A stretch of 64,000 bases of DNA from Flavobacterium sp. AED (GCF_000812945.1 NZ_JSYM01000001.1:1054001-1118000); one strand, 5' to 3'. Shown: positions 53,913-63,140, numbered from the stretch's first letter. The notes: generated by a model not told the origin, from the letters alone. Numbers and translations are program-made.

Positions 53913-54488
53913 TTATTTAGAAATTGATTTGATGAATTTAGCAGGCACACCACCTACAATAGAATTGTCAGGAACATCTTTTGAAACTACTGCACCTGCT
54001 GCCACAATTGCGTTTTCACCAATGGTTACTCCTGGTAAAATAGTTGCATTAGCTCCAATCCACGCATTTTTTTTGATGTGAATTGGTTGCGGAATGAGTG
54101 AATGTCTGTCTTCGTGCGAAATGGGATGTCCTTCTGATAATAAACTGACTTTGGGAGCAATAAGTACATTATCTTCTATAGTAATACCACCCAAATCCAA
54201 GAAAACACAGTCAAAGTTGATAAATACATTTTTACCAATTTTGGTGTGTTTTCCGTAATTGATGTGAAAGGGAGTAAACACAGTTGTGCTTTCATCGATT
54301 TCGGTGTCTGTAATTTGGCTCAACAAATCCCTTATTTCTTTTGGATTTGAAGAGTTGTTCATTTGAACGAGTACTTTATTTGTTTCAAATGAGGCTTCTA
54401 TCAGTTTATAAGCTTGCGGATCGTTAGGTGATATAGTTTTACCTGCTTTTAACTTACTGAATATGTTTTCTGTTGTTGTTACTTCCAT
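53913..54488 (-). CDS. sugar O-acetyltransferase, hexapeptide-repeat (maltose acetyltransferase-like)
   Basis: The 191-residue protein has the left-handed beta-helix of the LacA/Maa/NodL family: hexapeptide turns such as [15 protein letters not shown] and the catalytic-His region [13 protein letters not shown], then [20 protein letters not shown]. It would acetylate a sugar or related acceptor using acetyl-CoA. It begins downstream of the AraC gene and ends 10 bases before the hydrolase start, so both are co-transcribed. The N-terminal 60 residues are the usual helical cap. Confidence 0.88.
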   Translation of the reverse strand: MEVTTTENIFSKLKAGKTISPNDPQAYKLIEASFETNKVLVQMNNSSNPKEIRDLLSQITDTEIDESTTVFTPFHINYGKHTKIGKNVFINFDCVFLDLGGITIEDNVLIAPKVSLLSEGHPISHEDRHSLIPQPIHIKKNAWIGANATILPGVTIGENAIVAAGAVVSKDVPDNSIVGGVPAKFIKSISK

Positions 54489-54530
54489 TAGTTCTTAAAC
54501 TATTTGTTTATGAAGCAAAATTAAAAATAA

Positions 54531-54558
54531 AGCCTCGCAGTAACTTTACTGCGAGGCT
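54531..54558 (-). terminator. terminator of the AraC gene
   Basis: AGCCTCGCAGTA (54531-54542) pairs with TACTGCGAGGCT (54547-54558), a 12-bp GC-rich stem with a 4-base loop. On the minus strand it is followed by TTTATTTTTAATTTT. Confidence 0.85.
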
Positions 54559-54597
54559 CAAATAATCTTTCTGAGAAGCTCAATTTTTAATTAAAAA

Positions 54598-55425
54598 TCA
54601 AATATCTGTTGGTGATATTCCGTATTGTTTTTTGAATGCGGTAGAAAAATGCGAAGGGTTTTTAAAACCTACTTCCACATAAACATCCTGAACTTTTTTG
54701 CCTTCGTCTTTTAGTTTAATGTATGCAGCTTCAAGCCGTCTTTTTATCAGCCATTTTTGAGGTGTATGATTGCTGATTTTCTTAAAATCTCTTTTGAATG
54801 TCGCCAAACTTCTCCCAGTAAAAGACGCAATCTGTTCCATTGTAAGTTCATCTGTATAATTTTCATTCAAAAACTCTAATATGTCCACTTTCCAAGGTTC
54901 TGCAAAGTCAAATAAGATGGGATAAAGTTGTTTATTGCTGTTCAACAAAGCATAAATTCCTTCCAATAATTTCAAATGTGTAACACCTTCCGTTGGTTTT
55001 ATGTTACTATCAAAATAGGGTGTAAGCGATTGAAACAAACTTTCTATAGCTGGCGAAGGTTGTAATTTAAAAACATAATCATCTGAAACAGCTATGTTTT
55101 TCGGGATTTCTGCTTTATCCATTTTACTGTAAAATTCACGCAATATACTTCGTTTAAACGTAAGCGAAATGCCTTTGTATAACGCTTCGTCTTTGCTGTT
55201 TTTGTACATTTTCAAACGGTGGTCTCTTCTGATAAATGCACAATCACCTGCCTGTAACGTTATTTTCCTATTTCTATCTTCAATAACTTGTTCTCCCGAA
55301 TATAGATAGACCAAAACGTGTTCTGGAGTTGCGTGAATACATTTTTCGCTGTAATCTGAAAAGCAGGATAAAAATATACCAGAATAAGATATGGTTTTTA
55401 AACTATCGTCTTGTTGCACATTCAT
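54598..55425 (-). CDS. AraC family transcriptional regulator
   Basis: The 275-residue protein has a cupin-type sensor domain (about 25-150; HVLVYLYSGEQVI and LQAGDCAFI) and a C-terminal AraC DNA-binding domain (about 170-275) containing MEQIASFTGRSLATFKRDFK and VYVEVGFKNPSHFSTAFKKQ. It is read toward the acetyltransferase and hydrolase genes but has its own terminator. It probably regulates one of these neighbours. It belongs to the segment enclosed by the direct repeats. Confidence 0.9.
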   Translation of the reverse strand: MNVQQDDSLKTISYSGIFLSCFSDYSEKCIHATPEHVLVYLYSGEQVIEDRNRKITLQAGDCAFIRRDHRLKMYKNSKDEALYKGISLTFKRSILREFYSKMDKAEIPKNIAVSDDYVFKLQPSPAIESLFQSLTPYFDSNIKPTEGVTHLKLLEGIYALLNSNKQLYPILFDFAEPWKVDILEFLNENYTDELTMEQIASFTGRSLATFKRDFKKISNHTPQKWLIKRRLEAAYIKLKDEGKKVQDVYVEVGFKNPSHFSTAFKKQYGISPTDI

Positions 55426-55569
55426 AATTTGCTGATGTTAGATTATTAACGAACAAATTTAAGGTTTTTGCTTTAGTCTGACTTTATTGTAAGGTTCATT
55501 TTGTCTTTCTGTAAGGCTCACTTTAAAATTGTGTCTGGTCAAGTTGTAATGGTTTGCGGTGTCGCTTTA

Positions 55570-55783
55570 CAAAACCTCCCTAAAATAAAAAAACTTCCCT
55601 TTTCAGAGAAGTTTTCGTTATAATTTTTTTTACGTTTTCTAAACGTCATCATAATCTACATAAATAGTTTCTGACGTTGGGTGCGCTTGACAGGTTAAGA
55701 TTAAACCATCGGCGATTTCTTTATCAGTAAGAATAGAGTTTTTAGTCATTTCGGCAGTTCCTGAAGTAACACGAGCTAGACAA
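55570..55783. repeat. direct repeat copy B: 3' end of the intact 2Fe-2S reductase gene
   Basis: This is the intact counterpart of copy A at 52561-52770, 3009 bases away and in the same orientation. It comprises the last codons and terminator of the reductase gene. Confidence 0.93.
55590..55615 (-). terminator. terminator of the 2Fe-2S reductase gene
   Basis: AAAACTTC (55590-55597) pairs with GAAGTTTT (55608-55615). The corresponding hairpin in copy A carries substitutions that weaken the stem. Confidence 0.65.
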
Positions 55784-56691
55784 CTGCTGCATATTCCGCC
55801 TTGGCAAGAATAAGGAGCATCAAGACCTTGTTTTAAAGCTGCTTCAAGAATCGTTTGTTTTTGTGACATTTCAAAAGTCGTTTCATCATCATCTACCATA
55901 ACAGTAATTTTCGAATGACCTTCTAATGATTTTTCGATTTTATGTTCTTTAGAAGAAGTTGTAAACAATTCGAATTTTATGGCTGATTCTTTGATGTTTT
56001 TTTCTTTTAATACACCAGAAACGGTATTAATCATTTCCTCCGGGCCACATAAATAGAACTTATCAAATTCCAGTTCCTTGTGTTTGTTATTCAAAACAAA
56101 ATTTACCGCCGATTTATCTATTCGACCAAATAATGCATTTTCTGCTTTGGCTTGACTGAAAACATAATGCACAAAAAGACGGCCTACATATTGCAATTGC
56201 AAATCGTGTAATTCTTGATGAAAGATTGTTTCCTCAGGAGATTTGTTACCATAAACAAGGACAAAAGAACTTTTAGGTTCACTTTTCAATACTGATTTCA
56301 GGATAGAAAGTACGGGTGTGATTCCGCTTCCGGCTACAAAAGCCACATAATTTTTTTGTCGGTCAGCTTGTGGTTCAAAAGTAAATTTCCCTTCTGGTTT
56401 TCCTACTTCCAGTGCATCACCTGCCTTCAATTTTGTATTGGCAAACTGAGAAAAAGCACCGTTTTTTACTGCTTTTACAGCAATTCGCAATTCCCCGCTT
56501 TCTGGAGCGGAACAAAGAGAATACGCACGGCGAATTTCCTGATTGTCTAAGGTAAGTCGAAGATTAATATATTGACCAGCAACAAAAGTATAGTTTGGTT
56601 TTAATTCCTCGGGAACATTAAAAAGTATGGAAACCGCATCTTTGGTTTCACGTTTTACTTCTTTTATAATAAGTTTTAAAAAGGATGGCAT
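55639..56691 (-). CDS. 2Fe-2S flavoprotein reductase (PaaE-like/ferredoxin-NADP reductase type)
   Basis: The 350-residue protein has an FAD-binding domain (about 1-105; RAYSLCSAP is the FAD motif), an NAD(P)-binding domain (about 108-235; VAFVAGSGITPVLSIL and FYLCGPEEMI) and a C-terminal plant-type 2Fe-2S domain (about 262-350). The cluster ligands are in YSCQGGICSSC (C-x4-C-x2-C) and LTCQAHP. It passes electrons from NAD(P)H to an oxygenase or desaturase; no PaaABC oxygenase genes are in the window, so its partner is unknown. Its 3' end is duplicated 3 kb downstream in its direction of transcription. Confidence 0.93.
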   Translation of the reverse strand: MPSFLKLIIKEVKRETKDAVSILFNVPEELKPNYTFVAGQYINLRLTLDNQEIRRAYSLCSAPESGELRIAVKAVKNGAFSQFANTKLKAGDALEVGKPEGKFTFEPQADRQKNYVAFVAGSGITPVLSILKSVLKSEPKSSFVLVYGNKSPEETIFHQELHDLQLQYVGRLFVHYVFSQAKAENALFGRIDKSAVNFVLNNKHKELEFDKFYLCGPEEMINTVSGVLKEKNIKESAIKFELFTTSSKEHKIEKSLEGHSKITVMVDDDETTFEMSQKQTILEAALKQGLDAPYSCQGGICSSCLARVTSGTAEMTKNSILTDKEIADGLILTCQAHPTSETIYVDYDDV

Positions 56692-56814
56692 GTGATTAAT
56701 TTTTTACAAAAGTAGGAAACGACAAATAAATGGGGATTATAATTGCCGATTTTTTTATATTAGATGTAACATTTCAAGAATTTTACTACCAATTACGAAA
56801 CCAAACTATAAACC

Positions 56815-58284
56815 ATGTTCAAAAAATTTATCTATCTCGAATGGAAGGCTTTCACGAGATCAGCTTCCTTCGCAACAAATTTAGGTTTAAAAATCTTGAT
56901 GCTTTTTGTGGCGATTTATTTTGCTTTAGTTTTTTTGGCTTTGGGAATTGGAGCCTTTTATATTATTAAGAAAATGAATCTGGAACCATTGGTAACCGTT
57001 AATAAATTCCTGATTTACTACTTTTTATTTGATTTAATTATTCGTTTGCTCTTGCAAAAAATTCCGGTAATGAACATTCGTCCTTTATTGGTTTTACCGT
57101 TTATGAAACCTACAATTGTTCATTTTTCGTTAGGCAAAACCATGTTGTCTTTTTTTAATTATGCACATGCTTTTTTCTTTTTGCCTTTTTCGGTCGTATT
57201 AATCATGGAAGGATATGATGTGGTGAGCGTATTGCTTTGGCATTTAGCCATGATTTCGTTGATTTACATCAACAATTTTCTAAATATTGTATTGAATAAT
57301 AAAGACAATTTGTTTGCCATTTTCGTGGGAATTATTCTTGTTTTGGGTGGCTGTCAGTATTATCATGTTTTTGATATTACTACTTATACCACGGTTTTCT
57401 TTGAGGGTTTATTTCACACAAAATGGATGTTTTTACTGCCAATTTTCGCTTTGATGGGGTTGTATTCTGTTACGTTCACCTATTTCAAAAACAACTTGTA
57501 CCTTGATTCGGGACTTTCAAACAAACACCAAATCGCCAAAACGGAAGATTTAACCTGGTTGAATCAGTTTGGAACTTTAGGAACATTCTTGAAAAATGAT
57601 ATTAAACTCATCAAAAGAAATAAACGATCTAAAACTACAGTGATTATGAGTGTGGTGTTTTTATTCTATGGTTTTTTATTCTTTACCAATGGAATCAAAG
57701 CCTACAACAATCCCATAATGCACATTTTCGCAGGTATTTTTGTTTCAGGTGGCTTTTTATTCACTTTCGGACAATTTGTACCTAGTTGGGACAGTTCGTA
57801 TTATCAATTAATGATGACGCAAAATATTCCGTATCGAGGATATTTGAGTTCAAAATGGTGGTTGATAGTTATAGCAACCGTTATTTCTACGATTTTAGCA
57901 TCATTCTATTTGTATTTTGGATGGCAAGTGTATCTGACAATTGTTGTGGGCGCCATTTATAATATTGGAGTCAATTCCCATTTGGTGCTTCTAGCGGGTG
58001 TTTATACAAAAACGCCAATAGATTTGGATTCCAGTAAAGGCGCTTTTGGAGATAAAAAAGCCTTTAACGTAAATACCATGTTGATTTCGTTGCCAAAATT
58101 GCTATTGCCATTGGGACTTTATTGGATTGGTTCCACATTAATGAGCCCTAATTTAGGATTAGCAATGGTTGCCATTGCCGGAATAATAGGTTTTGCTTTG
58201 AGAGATAAAGTTTTCACACAAATTGAGAAAATTTACAAAACCGAGAAGTACAAAACCATAGCGGCATACAAACAAAAGAGTTAA
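56815..58284 (+). CDS. DUF5687 membrane protein (probable ABC transporter permease)
   Basis: The 489-residue protein has about ten to twelve hydrophobic helices and a conserved-looking N-terminus (FIYLEWKAFTRSASFATN) typical of DUF5687, a Bacteroidota membrane family that accompanies ABC ATPases. The ATPase gene follows 61 bases later in the same direction. The two likely form an ABC-2-like exporter; the substrate is unknown. Confidence 0.87.
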   Translation: MFKKFIYLEWKAFTRSASFATNLGLKILMLFVAIYFALVFLALGIGAFYIIKKMNLEPLVTVNKFLIYYFLFDLIIRLLLQKIPVMNIRPLLVLPFMKPTIVHFSLGKTMLSFFNYAHAFFFLPFSVVLIMEGYDVVSVLLWHLAMISLIYINNFLNIVLNNKDNLFAIFVGIILVLGGCQYYHVFDITTYTTVFFEGLFHTKWMFLLPIFALMGLYSVTFTYFKNNLYLDSGLSNKHQIAKTEDLTWLNQFGTLGTFLKNDIKLIKRNKRSKTTVIMSVVFLFYGFLFFTNGIKAYNNPIMHIFAGIFVSGGFLFTFGQFVPSWDSSYYQLMMTQNIPYRGYLSSKWWLIVIATVISTILASFYLYFGWQVYLTIVVGAIYNIGVNSHLVLLAGVYTKTPIDLDSSKGAFGDKKAFNVNTMLISLPKLLLPLGLYWIGSTLMSPNLGLAMVAIAGIIGFALRDKVFTQIEKIYKTEKYKTIAAYKQKS

Positions 58285-58345
58285 CAGTCAATTTTCATAA
58301 AGCGATTAACCAAATCAACAAATAACCGATTAAACTTTTTTAAAA

Positions 58346-59041
58346 ATGATACAAGTAAACGATCTTTCAAAAATATATAACCGCACAACGGTTCTTAAAA
58401 TCGAAAATCTGGAAATCCCAAAAGGGCAAAGTTTTGGATTGGTAGGAAATAATGGCGCCGGAAAAACCACATTTTTCAGTTTGCTATTGGATTTAATCCA
58501 GCCTTCAACCGGGCACATTATCAATAATGAAATTCAAGTGAATGCTAGCGAAAACTGGAAACCTTTCACCGCTTCTTTTCTGGACGAAAGCTTTTTAATT
58601 GGCTACTTAACCCCCGAAGAATATTTTTATTTCATAGGCGATTTACGCGGACAAAACAAAGCGGATATTGATGCCTTGCTGGTCAAACACGAGGAGTTTT
58701 TTAATGGTGAAATCCTGAAAAACAAAAAGTATTTGCGGGATTTATCCAAAGGAAATCAGAAGAAAGTGGGAATTATTGCCACGCTTATAGGAAACCCTGA
58801 AGTGGTAATTCTTGACGAACCCTTTGCTAATTTAGACCCAACAACAGTCAATAGATTGAAAAAAATCATCAAAGAATTAGCCGAAAATCCGGATGTCACA
58901 GTGCTGGTTTCCAGTCATGATTTAATGCATACGGTGGAGGTTTGTAACAGAATTGTGGCGTTAAACAAAGGCGAAATCGTGAAAGATATTCAAACATCTG
59001 CTGAAACGTTGCAAGAACTGGAACTGTTTTTTGCAGTTTAA
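58346..59041 (+). CDS. ABC transporter ATP-binding protein
   Basis: The 231-residue ATPase has Walker A GNNGAGKTT (near residue 34), signature LSKGNQKKV (near 133), Walker B EVVILDEPFANLDP (near 151) and the switch His in VSSHD (near 190). LSKGN in place of LSGGQ is common in ABC-2-type exporters. It pairs with the DUF5687 protein. Confidence 0.93.
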   Translation: MIQVNDLSKIYNRTTVLKIENLEIPKGQSFGLVGNNGAGKTTFFSLLLDLIQPSTGHIINNEIQVNASENWKPFTASFLDESFLIGYLTPEEYFYFIGDLRGQNKADIDALLVKHEEFFNGEILKNKKYLRDLSKGNQKKVGIIATLIGNPEVVILDEPFANLDPTTVNRLKKIIKELAENPDVTVLVSSHDLMHTVEVCNRIVALNKGEIVKDIQTSAETLQELELFFAV

Positions 59042-59057
59042 AATTTAATTTGGGCGT

Positions 59058-59153
59058 GACCCGGAAAGAAAAATTCCGGGTCGGGCTTTTCGCTCTCAAT
59101 CTTTTTTATTCTTGAAAAAAGAATAAAAAAGGATTTCCGCTACTATCCCTCAC
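59058..59153 (-). repeat. interspersed intergenic repeat, copy 2
   Basis: Read on the minus strand it begins GAGGGATAGTAGCGG and continues GAAATCCTT, matching copy 1 (1217-1350) with few changes, and its other end AGATTGAGAGCGAAAAGC also matches. The intervening stem differs: TTTTTTATTCTT pairs with AAGAATAAAAAA. A 9-bp hairpin (GACCCGGAA at 59058-59066 with TTCCGGGTC at 59074-59082) forms the end nearest the ABC gene and may terminate it. The remaining gap to the next gene holds nothing I recognise. Confidence 0.6.
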
Positions 59154-59279
59154 GCAAAAGCAAAACCGGCAATCAAAAAGAAACCTAATAATTTCCTCGA
59201 TATCAAAAAGAAACGTATTTTTACAAGTCATTATACTAAATAGTATTTTTAGAAGTTAATTGATAAAAAACGTTTACCA

Positions 59280-61907
59280 TTGAAAACCAACACATTCAAA
59301 CATATATTTTCGCTAGGATTTTTATTGTTTTTGGTAGCGTGTTCTACTAAAAAGGACACTTTTTTGGCGAGAAAATCCCATGCTTTGAGCACGAAATATA
59401 ATATTTTATATAACGGGCAAATAGGTTTAGACAAAGGTGTTAATGGTATAAAAGCAAATAGTAAAGATAATTTTTGGAAGCGTTTGCCTATCGAAAGAAT
59501 GCAAATGGAGGAGGATATTTCACCAGATGGAAAATCTAAAAATGCCGATTTTGAATTGGCCGAGACCAAAGCCACAAAGGCAATTCAAAAACACTCCATG
59601 AACATTGGAGGAAGAGAAAGAAACAGTCAGATTGATGAAGCGTATTTACTGCTTGGTAAATCCCGTTATTACGACCAAAGATTCGTTCCGGCACTAGATG
59701 CATTCAATTATATTTTATACAAGTATCCCAATAGCAGCAGAATTTATGAAGCCAAAATTTGGCGTGAAAAAACCAATATGCGGCTTGGAAACGATGCTTT
59801 GGTAATAAAAAACATGACTAAAATGCTGAAGGAAAAAAAGCTAAAAAAACAAGTTTTTGCTGATGCGAATGCTCTTTTATCAGAGGCTTTTTTAAACTTA
59901 GAAGAAAAAGACAGTGCTTTAGCAAAATTAAAAATAGCTCAGAAATACACGAAAGTAAATTCCGAAAGAGCGAGATATCGCTTTATTCTTGGGCAATTGT
60001 ACGAGGAATTAGGCAAAAAAGACAGCGCCATTTACAGCTATGAATCCGTTATAGCTATGAATAGAAAATCCGAAAGAAAATATGTTATTCAGGCTTACGC
60101 CAAAAAAGCGCAATTATTCGATTATAAAACGGGAGATACCACTGCGTTTTTAAAAACATACAATAAACTAATTGCCGACAGGGAAAATAGACCGTTTCTA
60201 GATGTAATTTATAGAGAAAAGGCGGTGTTTTATGATAAAAACAACAAACAAAAAACAGCTTTAAATTTTTACAATGCTTCGCTGAAAAAAGCAACAACAG
60301 ACCAATATTTGATTGCTTCAAATTATAGGGATTTAGGGAATATGTATTTCAAAAATGCCGATTATCCGGTTGCCGCTAAATATTATGACAGTACTTTAGT
60401 AAAGCTGGATGTTAAAACCAGAGAATTCATTCACATTCAAAAAACCAGAAAAGATTTAGACGAAGTAATACAACTCGAAGCTATTGCTAAAACGAACGAC
60501 AGTATTTTGCATGTGGTTGCTCTGTCAGAAACAGACCGGGTTTTATATTTCGAAAATTATATCGACAAGTTAAAAAAGGAGGATGAAGCCAAAAGAATTT
60601 TAGACGAAAAACTCAAAAAGAAACAAGAAAATATAGAAAGAAATGCAAAAACGGCTTCTATTGATGCGGCTTCTCCTAATCAGGAACCAGGAAAACCAGC
60701 GAAGAAATCATCATTAGCGCCACCTACTATGGCCAGTATTTCGGGACAACAGTCAGCGAGTGTTTTCTATTTTTATAATCCTACGACCATTGCTTTTGGA
60801 AAATTAGAGTTTAAAAAAATATGGGGGGACCGCTCTGCAAATGGGAATTGGAGATTGTCCGCTAACAAAACTGATTTTGCTGTGAATGATTCCATAGGTG
60901 GGGACAAAGCAAAATTGGAAGACAAATTAGCAACAGATAAACCGGTTGAAAAATACACCACCGATTATTACCTAAAACAGCTTCCCACAAAGCAAACCGC
61001 GATTGACAGCATTGCAAAAGAGCGTAATTTTGCCTATTACCAACTTGGGATTATTTATAAAGAAAAATTCAAAGAATATCAATTGGCCAGCGCTAAATTG
61101 GAACAGTTATTAAAAAACAATCCAGAAGAAAAATTCATTCTTCCGACACTCTATAATTTATATAAAATTTATCAAATTACGGATGCTGCCAAAGCGGAGG
61201 AAATCAAAAATAGAATTTCGGCCCAGTATCCAAATTCTCGTTATGCACAAATAATAAACAATACAAATTCGGTAGCTGTAGATAATGAATCACCGGAGAA
61301 AGTCTATAATAAATGGTATAAACTGTATCAAGAGGAACAATATACTGTAGTGTTAGCAAAAATTGACGATTTGATTAATCAGTTTTCCGGAGATGAAATT
61401 GCTCCTAAATTTGAACTGTTAAAAGCAACTACTCTTGGAAAACTTAGAGGGTTAACAGCATATAAAAATGCGCTACAGCAATTAGCGGATAATTATCCTA
61501 ACAGTGAAGAAGGCAAAAAAGCAGTAGAAATCCTGACCACTCAAATTCCGTTTTTGGAAGAGAAGAACTTTAGTACAGTTGATGCCAAGAATTGGAAAAT
61601 TATTTATAAAGCAGCAGCAAGAGATGATAAAACTACAAAAGCAATCGAAGAAAAAATCAAGCTGTTTATTGCTAGTGAAAACATTCAAAAACTAACGTAT
61701 TCCTTTGATATTTATACTGAAAAAGAAAATTTCATTACCATTCACGGAATTAATTCGGAGGTTTATGCAAAAGATATTGCACAAACAATGAAAGAGAATA
61801 TTAAATATAAAATTGATGAACCTGCAATAGTTGTTTCTGCTGAAAACTATAAAGTAATTCAAATCAAGAAAAACTTGGATGCGTATTTAGCACCTAAAAA
61901 TCAATAA
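59280..61907 (+). CDS. sprE: TPR lipoprotein of the type IX secretion/gliding machinery (SprE/PorW-like)
   Basis: The 875-residue protein begins at a TTG with a lipoprotein signal peptide whose lipobox is FLVACST (Cys at residue 21). Several tetratricopeptide-like repeats follow (for example LLGKSRYYDQRFVPALDAF and YRDLGNMYFKNADYPVAAK), then a linker rich in Lys, Pro and Ser (about 440-500) and further TPR-like repeats. Length, lipidation, TPR content and position before bactofilin and the ATP synthase genes match my memory of SprE of F. johnsoniae/PorW of P. gingivalis, needed for T9SS function. No sequence search was possible, so the orthology is probable, not proven. Confidence 0.8.
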   Translation: MKTNTFKHIFSLGFLLFLVACSTKKDTFLARKSHALSTKYNILYNGQIGLDKGVNGIKANSKDNFWKRLPIERMQMEEDISPDGKSKNADFELAETKATKAIQKHSMNIGGRERNSQIDEAYLLLGKSRYYDQRFVPALDAFNYILYKYPNSSRIYEAKIWREKTNMRLGNDALVIKNMTKMLKEKKLKKQVFADANALLSEAFLNLEEKDSALAKLKIAQKYTKVNSERARYRFILGQLYEELGKKDSAIYSYESVIAMNRKSERKYVIQAYAKKAQLFDYKTGDTTAFLKTYNKLIADRENRPFLDVIYREKAVFYDKNNKQKTALNFYNASLKKATTDQYLIASNYRDLGNMYFKNADYPVAAKYYDSTLVKLDVKTREFIHIQKTRKDLDEVIQLEAIAKTNDSILHVVALSETDRVLYFENYIDKLKKEDEAKRILDEKLKKKQENIERNAKTASIDAASPNQEPGKPAKKSSLAPPTMASISGQQSASVFYFYNPTTIAFGKLEFKKIWGDRSANGNWRLSANKTDFAVNDSIGGDKAKLEDKLATDKPVEKYTTDYYLKQLPTKQTAIDSIAKERNFAYYQLGIIYKEKFKEYQLASAKLEQLLKNNPEEKFILPTLYNLYKIYQITDAAKAEEIKNRISAQYPNSRYAQIINNTNSVAVDNESPEKVYNKWYKLYQEEQYTVVLAKIDDLINQFSGDEIAPKFELLKATTLGKLRGLTAYKNALQQLADNYPNSEEGKKAVEILTTQIPFLEEKNFSTVDAKNWKIIYKAAARDDKTTKAIEEKIKLFIASENIQKLTYSFDIYTEKENFITIHGINSEVYAKDIAQTMKENIKYKIDEPAIVVSAENYKVIQIKKNLDAYLAPKNQ

Positions 61908-61909
61908 TC

Positions 61910-62317
61910 ATGTTTGATAAAAAGCCAAAATCATACACAGATCTTTTGGGTAAAACCAATAGAATAGTGGAGGGAACCACCATAAAAGGTGATATTATTT
62001 CTCAGGCTGATTTTAGATTGGATGGAGAATTAATTGGTAATTTTCAATCCAGTGGAAAAATAGTTATAGGACCAGCAGGAAGTGTTACCGGTGATATAGT
62101 TTGCAAAAATGCTGATATAGAAGGAAAGTTCAACGGTAAAATTCATGTCACCGAAATATTAAACGTGAAATCGAAAGCAAGTATTCATGGCGAAGTTTCA
62201 GTAGGGAAGCTATCGGTGGAGCCGGGTGCTGATTTTAGTGCTTCTTGTACAATGAAGACCAATATAAAAAATCTAATGCCGCACGATGGACAACAAACCC
62301 AACAAAAAACAAGCTAG
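61910..62317 (+). CDS. bactofilin (polymer-forming cytoskeletal protein)
   Basis: The 135-residue protein has a bactofilin domain (about 15-115) of short beta-helix repeats such as GTTIKGDIISQADFRLDGEL and VTGDIVCKNADIEGKFNG, with hydrophilic ends. Bactofilins self-assemble into nucleotide-free filaments at the membrane. It starts 2 bases after the SprE-like gene and overlaps the AtpZ/I gene by 32 bases, so cytoskeletal, secretion and ATP-synthase genes are translationally linked. Confidence 0.94.
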   Translation: MFDKKPKSYTDLLGKTNRIVEGTTIKGDIISQADFRLDGELIGNFQSSGKIVIGPAGSVTGDIVCKNADIEGKFNGKIHVTEILNVKSKASIHGEVSVGKLSVEPGADFSASCTMKTNIKNLMPHDGQQTQQKTS

Positions 62318-62513
62318 TAAGTGGCTCGCCTTGATTAATATCCCGATTCAAATGGGAGCAATCATCTTTCTGTTTTCCTATCTGGGAAATTGGTTAGACG
62401 AAAATCATCCCAGCCCTAAAGTGTATTACAATAAAATTTTAGTGATGGTTGGTGTTGCGTTAGCGTTATATAATGTGATCAGACAAGTTAACGAAATCAA
62501 TAAATCGCAATGA
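62286..62513 (+). CDS. AtpZ/AtpI family protein
   Basis: The 75-residue protein has two hydrophobic helices (about 12-35 and 48-65) separated by a loop with NWLDENHPSPKV, typical of AtpZ/AtpI (F0F1-ATPase-associated) proteins that help assemble the c-ring or take up Mg/Ca. It overlaps bactofilin by 32 bases and precedes the ATP synthase genes. Confidence 0.87.
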   Translation: MDNKPNKKQASKWLALINIPIQMGAIIFLFSYLGNWLDENHPSPKVYYNKILVMVGVALALYNVIRQVNEINKSQ

Positions 62514-62563
62514 TTTTTTTTTAATATAAAGATCAGTACGAATCAATAGTAGACCAAATAGGT

Positions 62564-62593
62564 TTGTGATAAATTAAATTTAAAATAACTTTG
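62564..62593 (+). promoter_or_regulatory. promoter of the small ATP-synthase-linked membrane gene
   Basis: TTG (62564-62566), a 19-base spacer and TAACTTTG (62586-62593) match the Bacteroidota promoter pattern. It supports the ATG at 62627 over the TTG at 62591, which lies within the -7 element. Confidence 0.65.
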
Positions 62594-62626
62594 CCCCTAG
62601 TGCCTTCTCGGCAAAAACCGAACCCA

Positions 62627-63019
62627 ATGAATTTAAAAAATTACAAACCGCTCTTAAACCTATTGTTACTTGCCGGATTAGCTTACATCCTTCACAAAGT
62701 TGTTTTTTATGCTTTTGACATAAATGACAAAGCTTTTCACTATTCGATAGAAACCCTTTATTTACTGTTTTTAGGTTTATCAATACTAGTCTTTATTGTT
62801 TTGTTGAAAGTCAAAGAGCGTAGTTTTGACAACATAGGAATGTCGTTTCTATTAAGTACAAGCGTTAAGATGATTTTTTGCTACTTGATTCTAAGACCTT
62901 TATTACAGGTTTCAAACCAAAATAGCACAATAGAGAGAAAGAATTTTTTTGCGATGTTTATTCTCTTTTTAGCAATTGAAACCGTTCTAACGATACGCAT
63001 ACTAAACGAAAAGCAATAA
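62627..63019 (+). CDS. small four-helix membrane protein (DUF6168-like)
   Basis: The 130-residue protein has four hydrophobic helices (about 9-27, 41-60, 67-90 and 106-124). Position between AtpZ/I and AtpB suggests the AtpI-like role in ATP synthase assembly; I recall it as DUF6168. The start at 62627 is favoured because the earlier TTG lies inside the promoter element. Confidence 0.75.
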   Translation: MNLKNYKPLLNLLLLAGLAYILHKVVFYAFDINDKAFHYSIETLYLLFLGLSILVFIVLLKVKERSFDNIGMSFLLSTSVKMIFCYLILRPLLQVSNQNSTIERKNFFAMFILFLAIETVLTIRILNEKQ

Positions 63020-63067
63020 ATATGATGTTTATGTATCAAATGCTTCAAAAAATAAATTTTTATATGC

Positions 63068-63095
63068 TTTTGAATATTAATAAAAAATGTACATT
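63068..63095 (+). promoter_or_regulatory. promoter of the ATP synthase genes
   Basis: TTG (63068-63070), a 17-base spacer and TACATTTG (63088-63095) is the best promoter match in the window. It precedes atpB by 45 bases. Confidence 0.72.
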
Positions 63096-63140
63096 TGCAC
63101 CAAATTTCAGAAACGTAATAAATTAAGATAATTAACTGTT

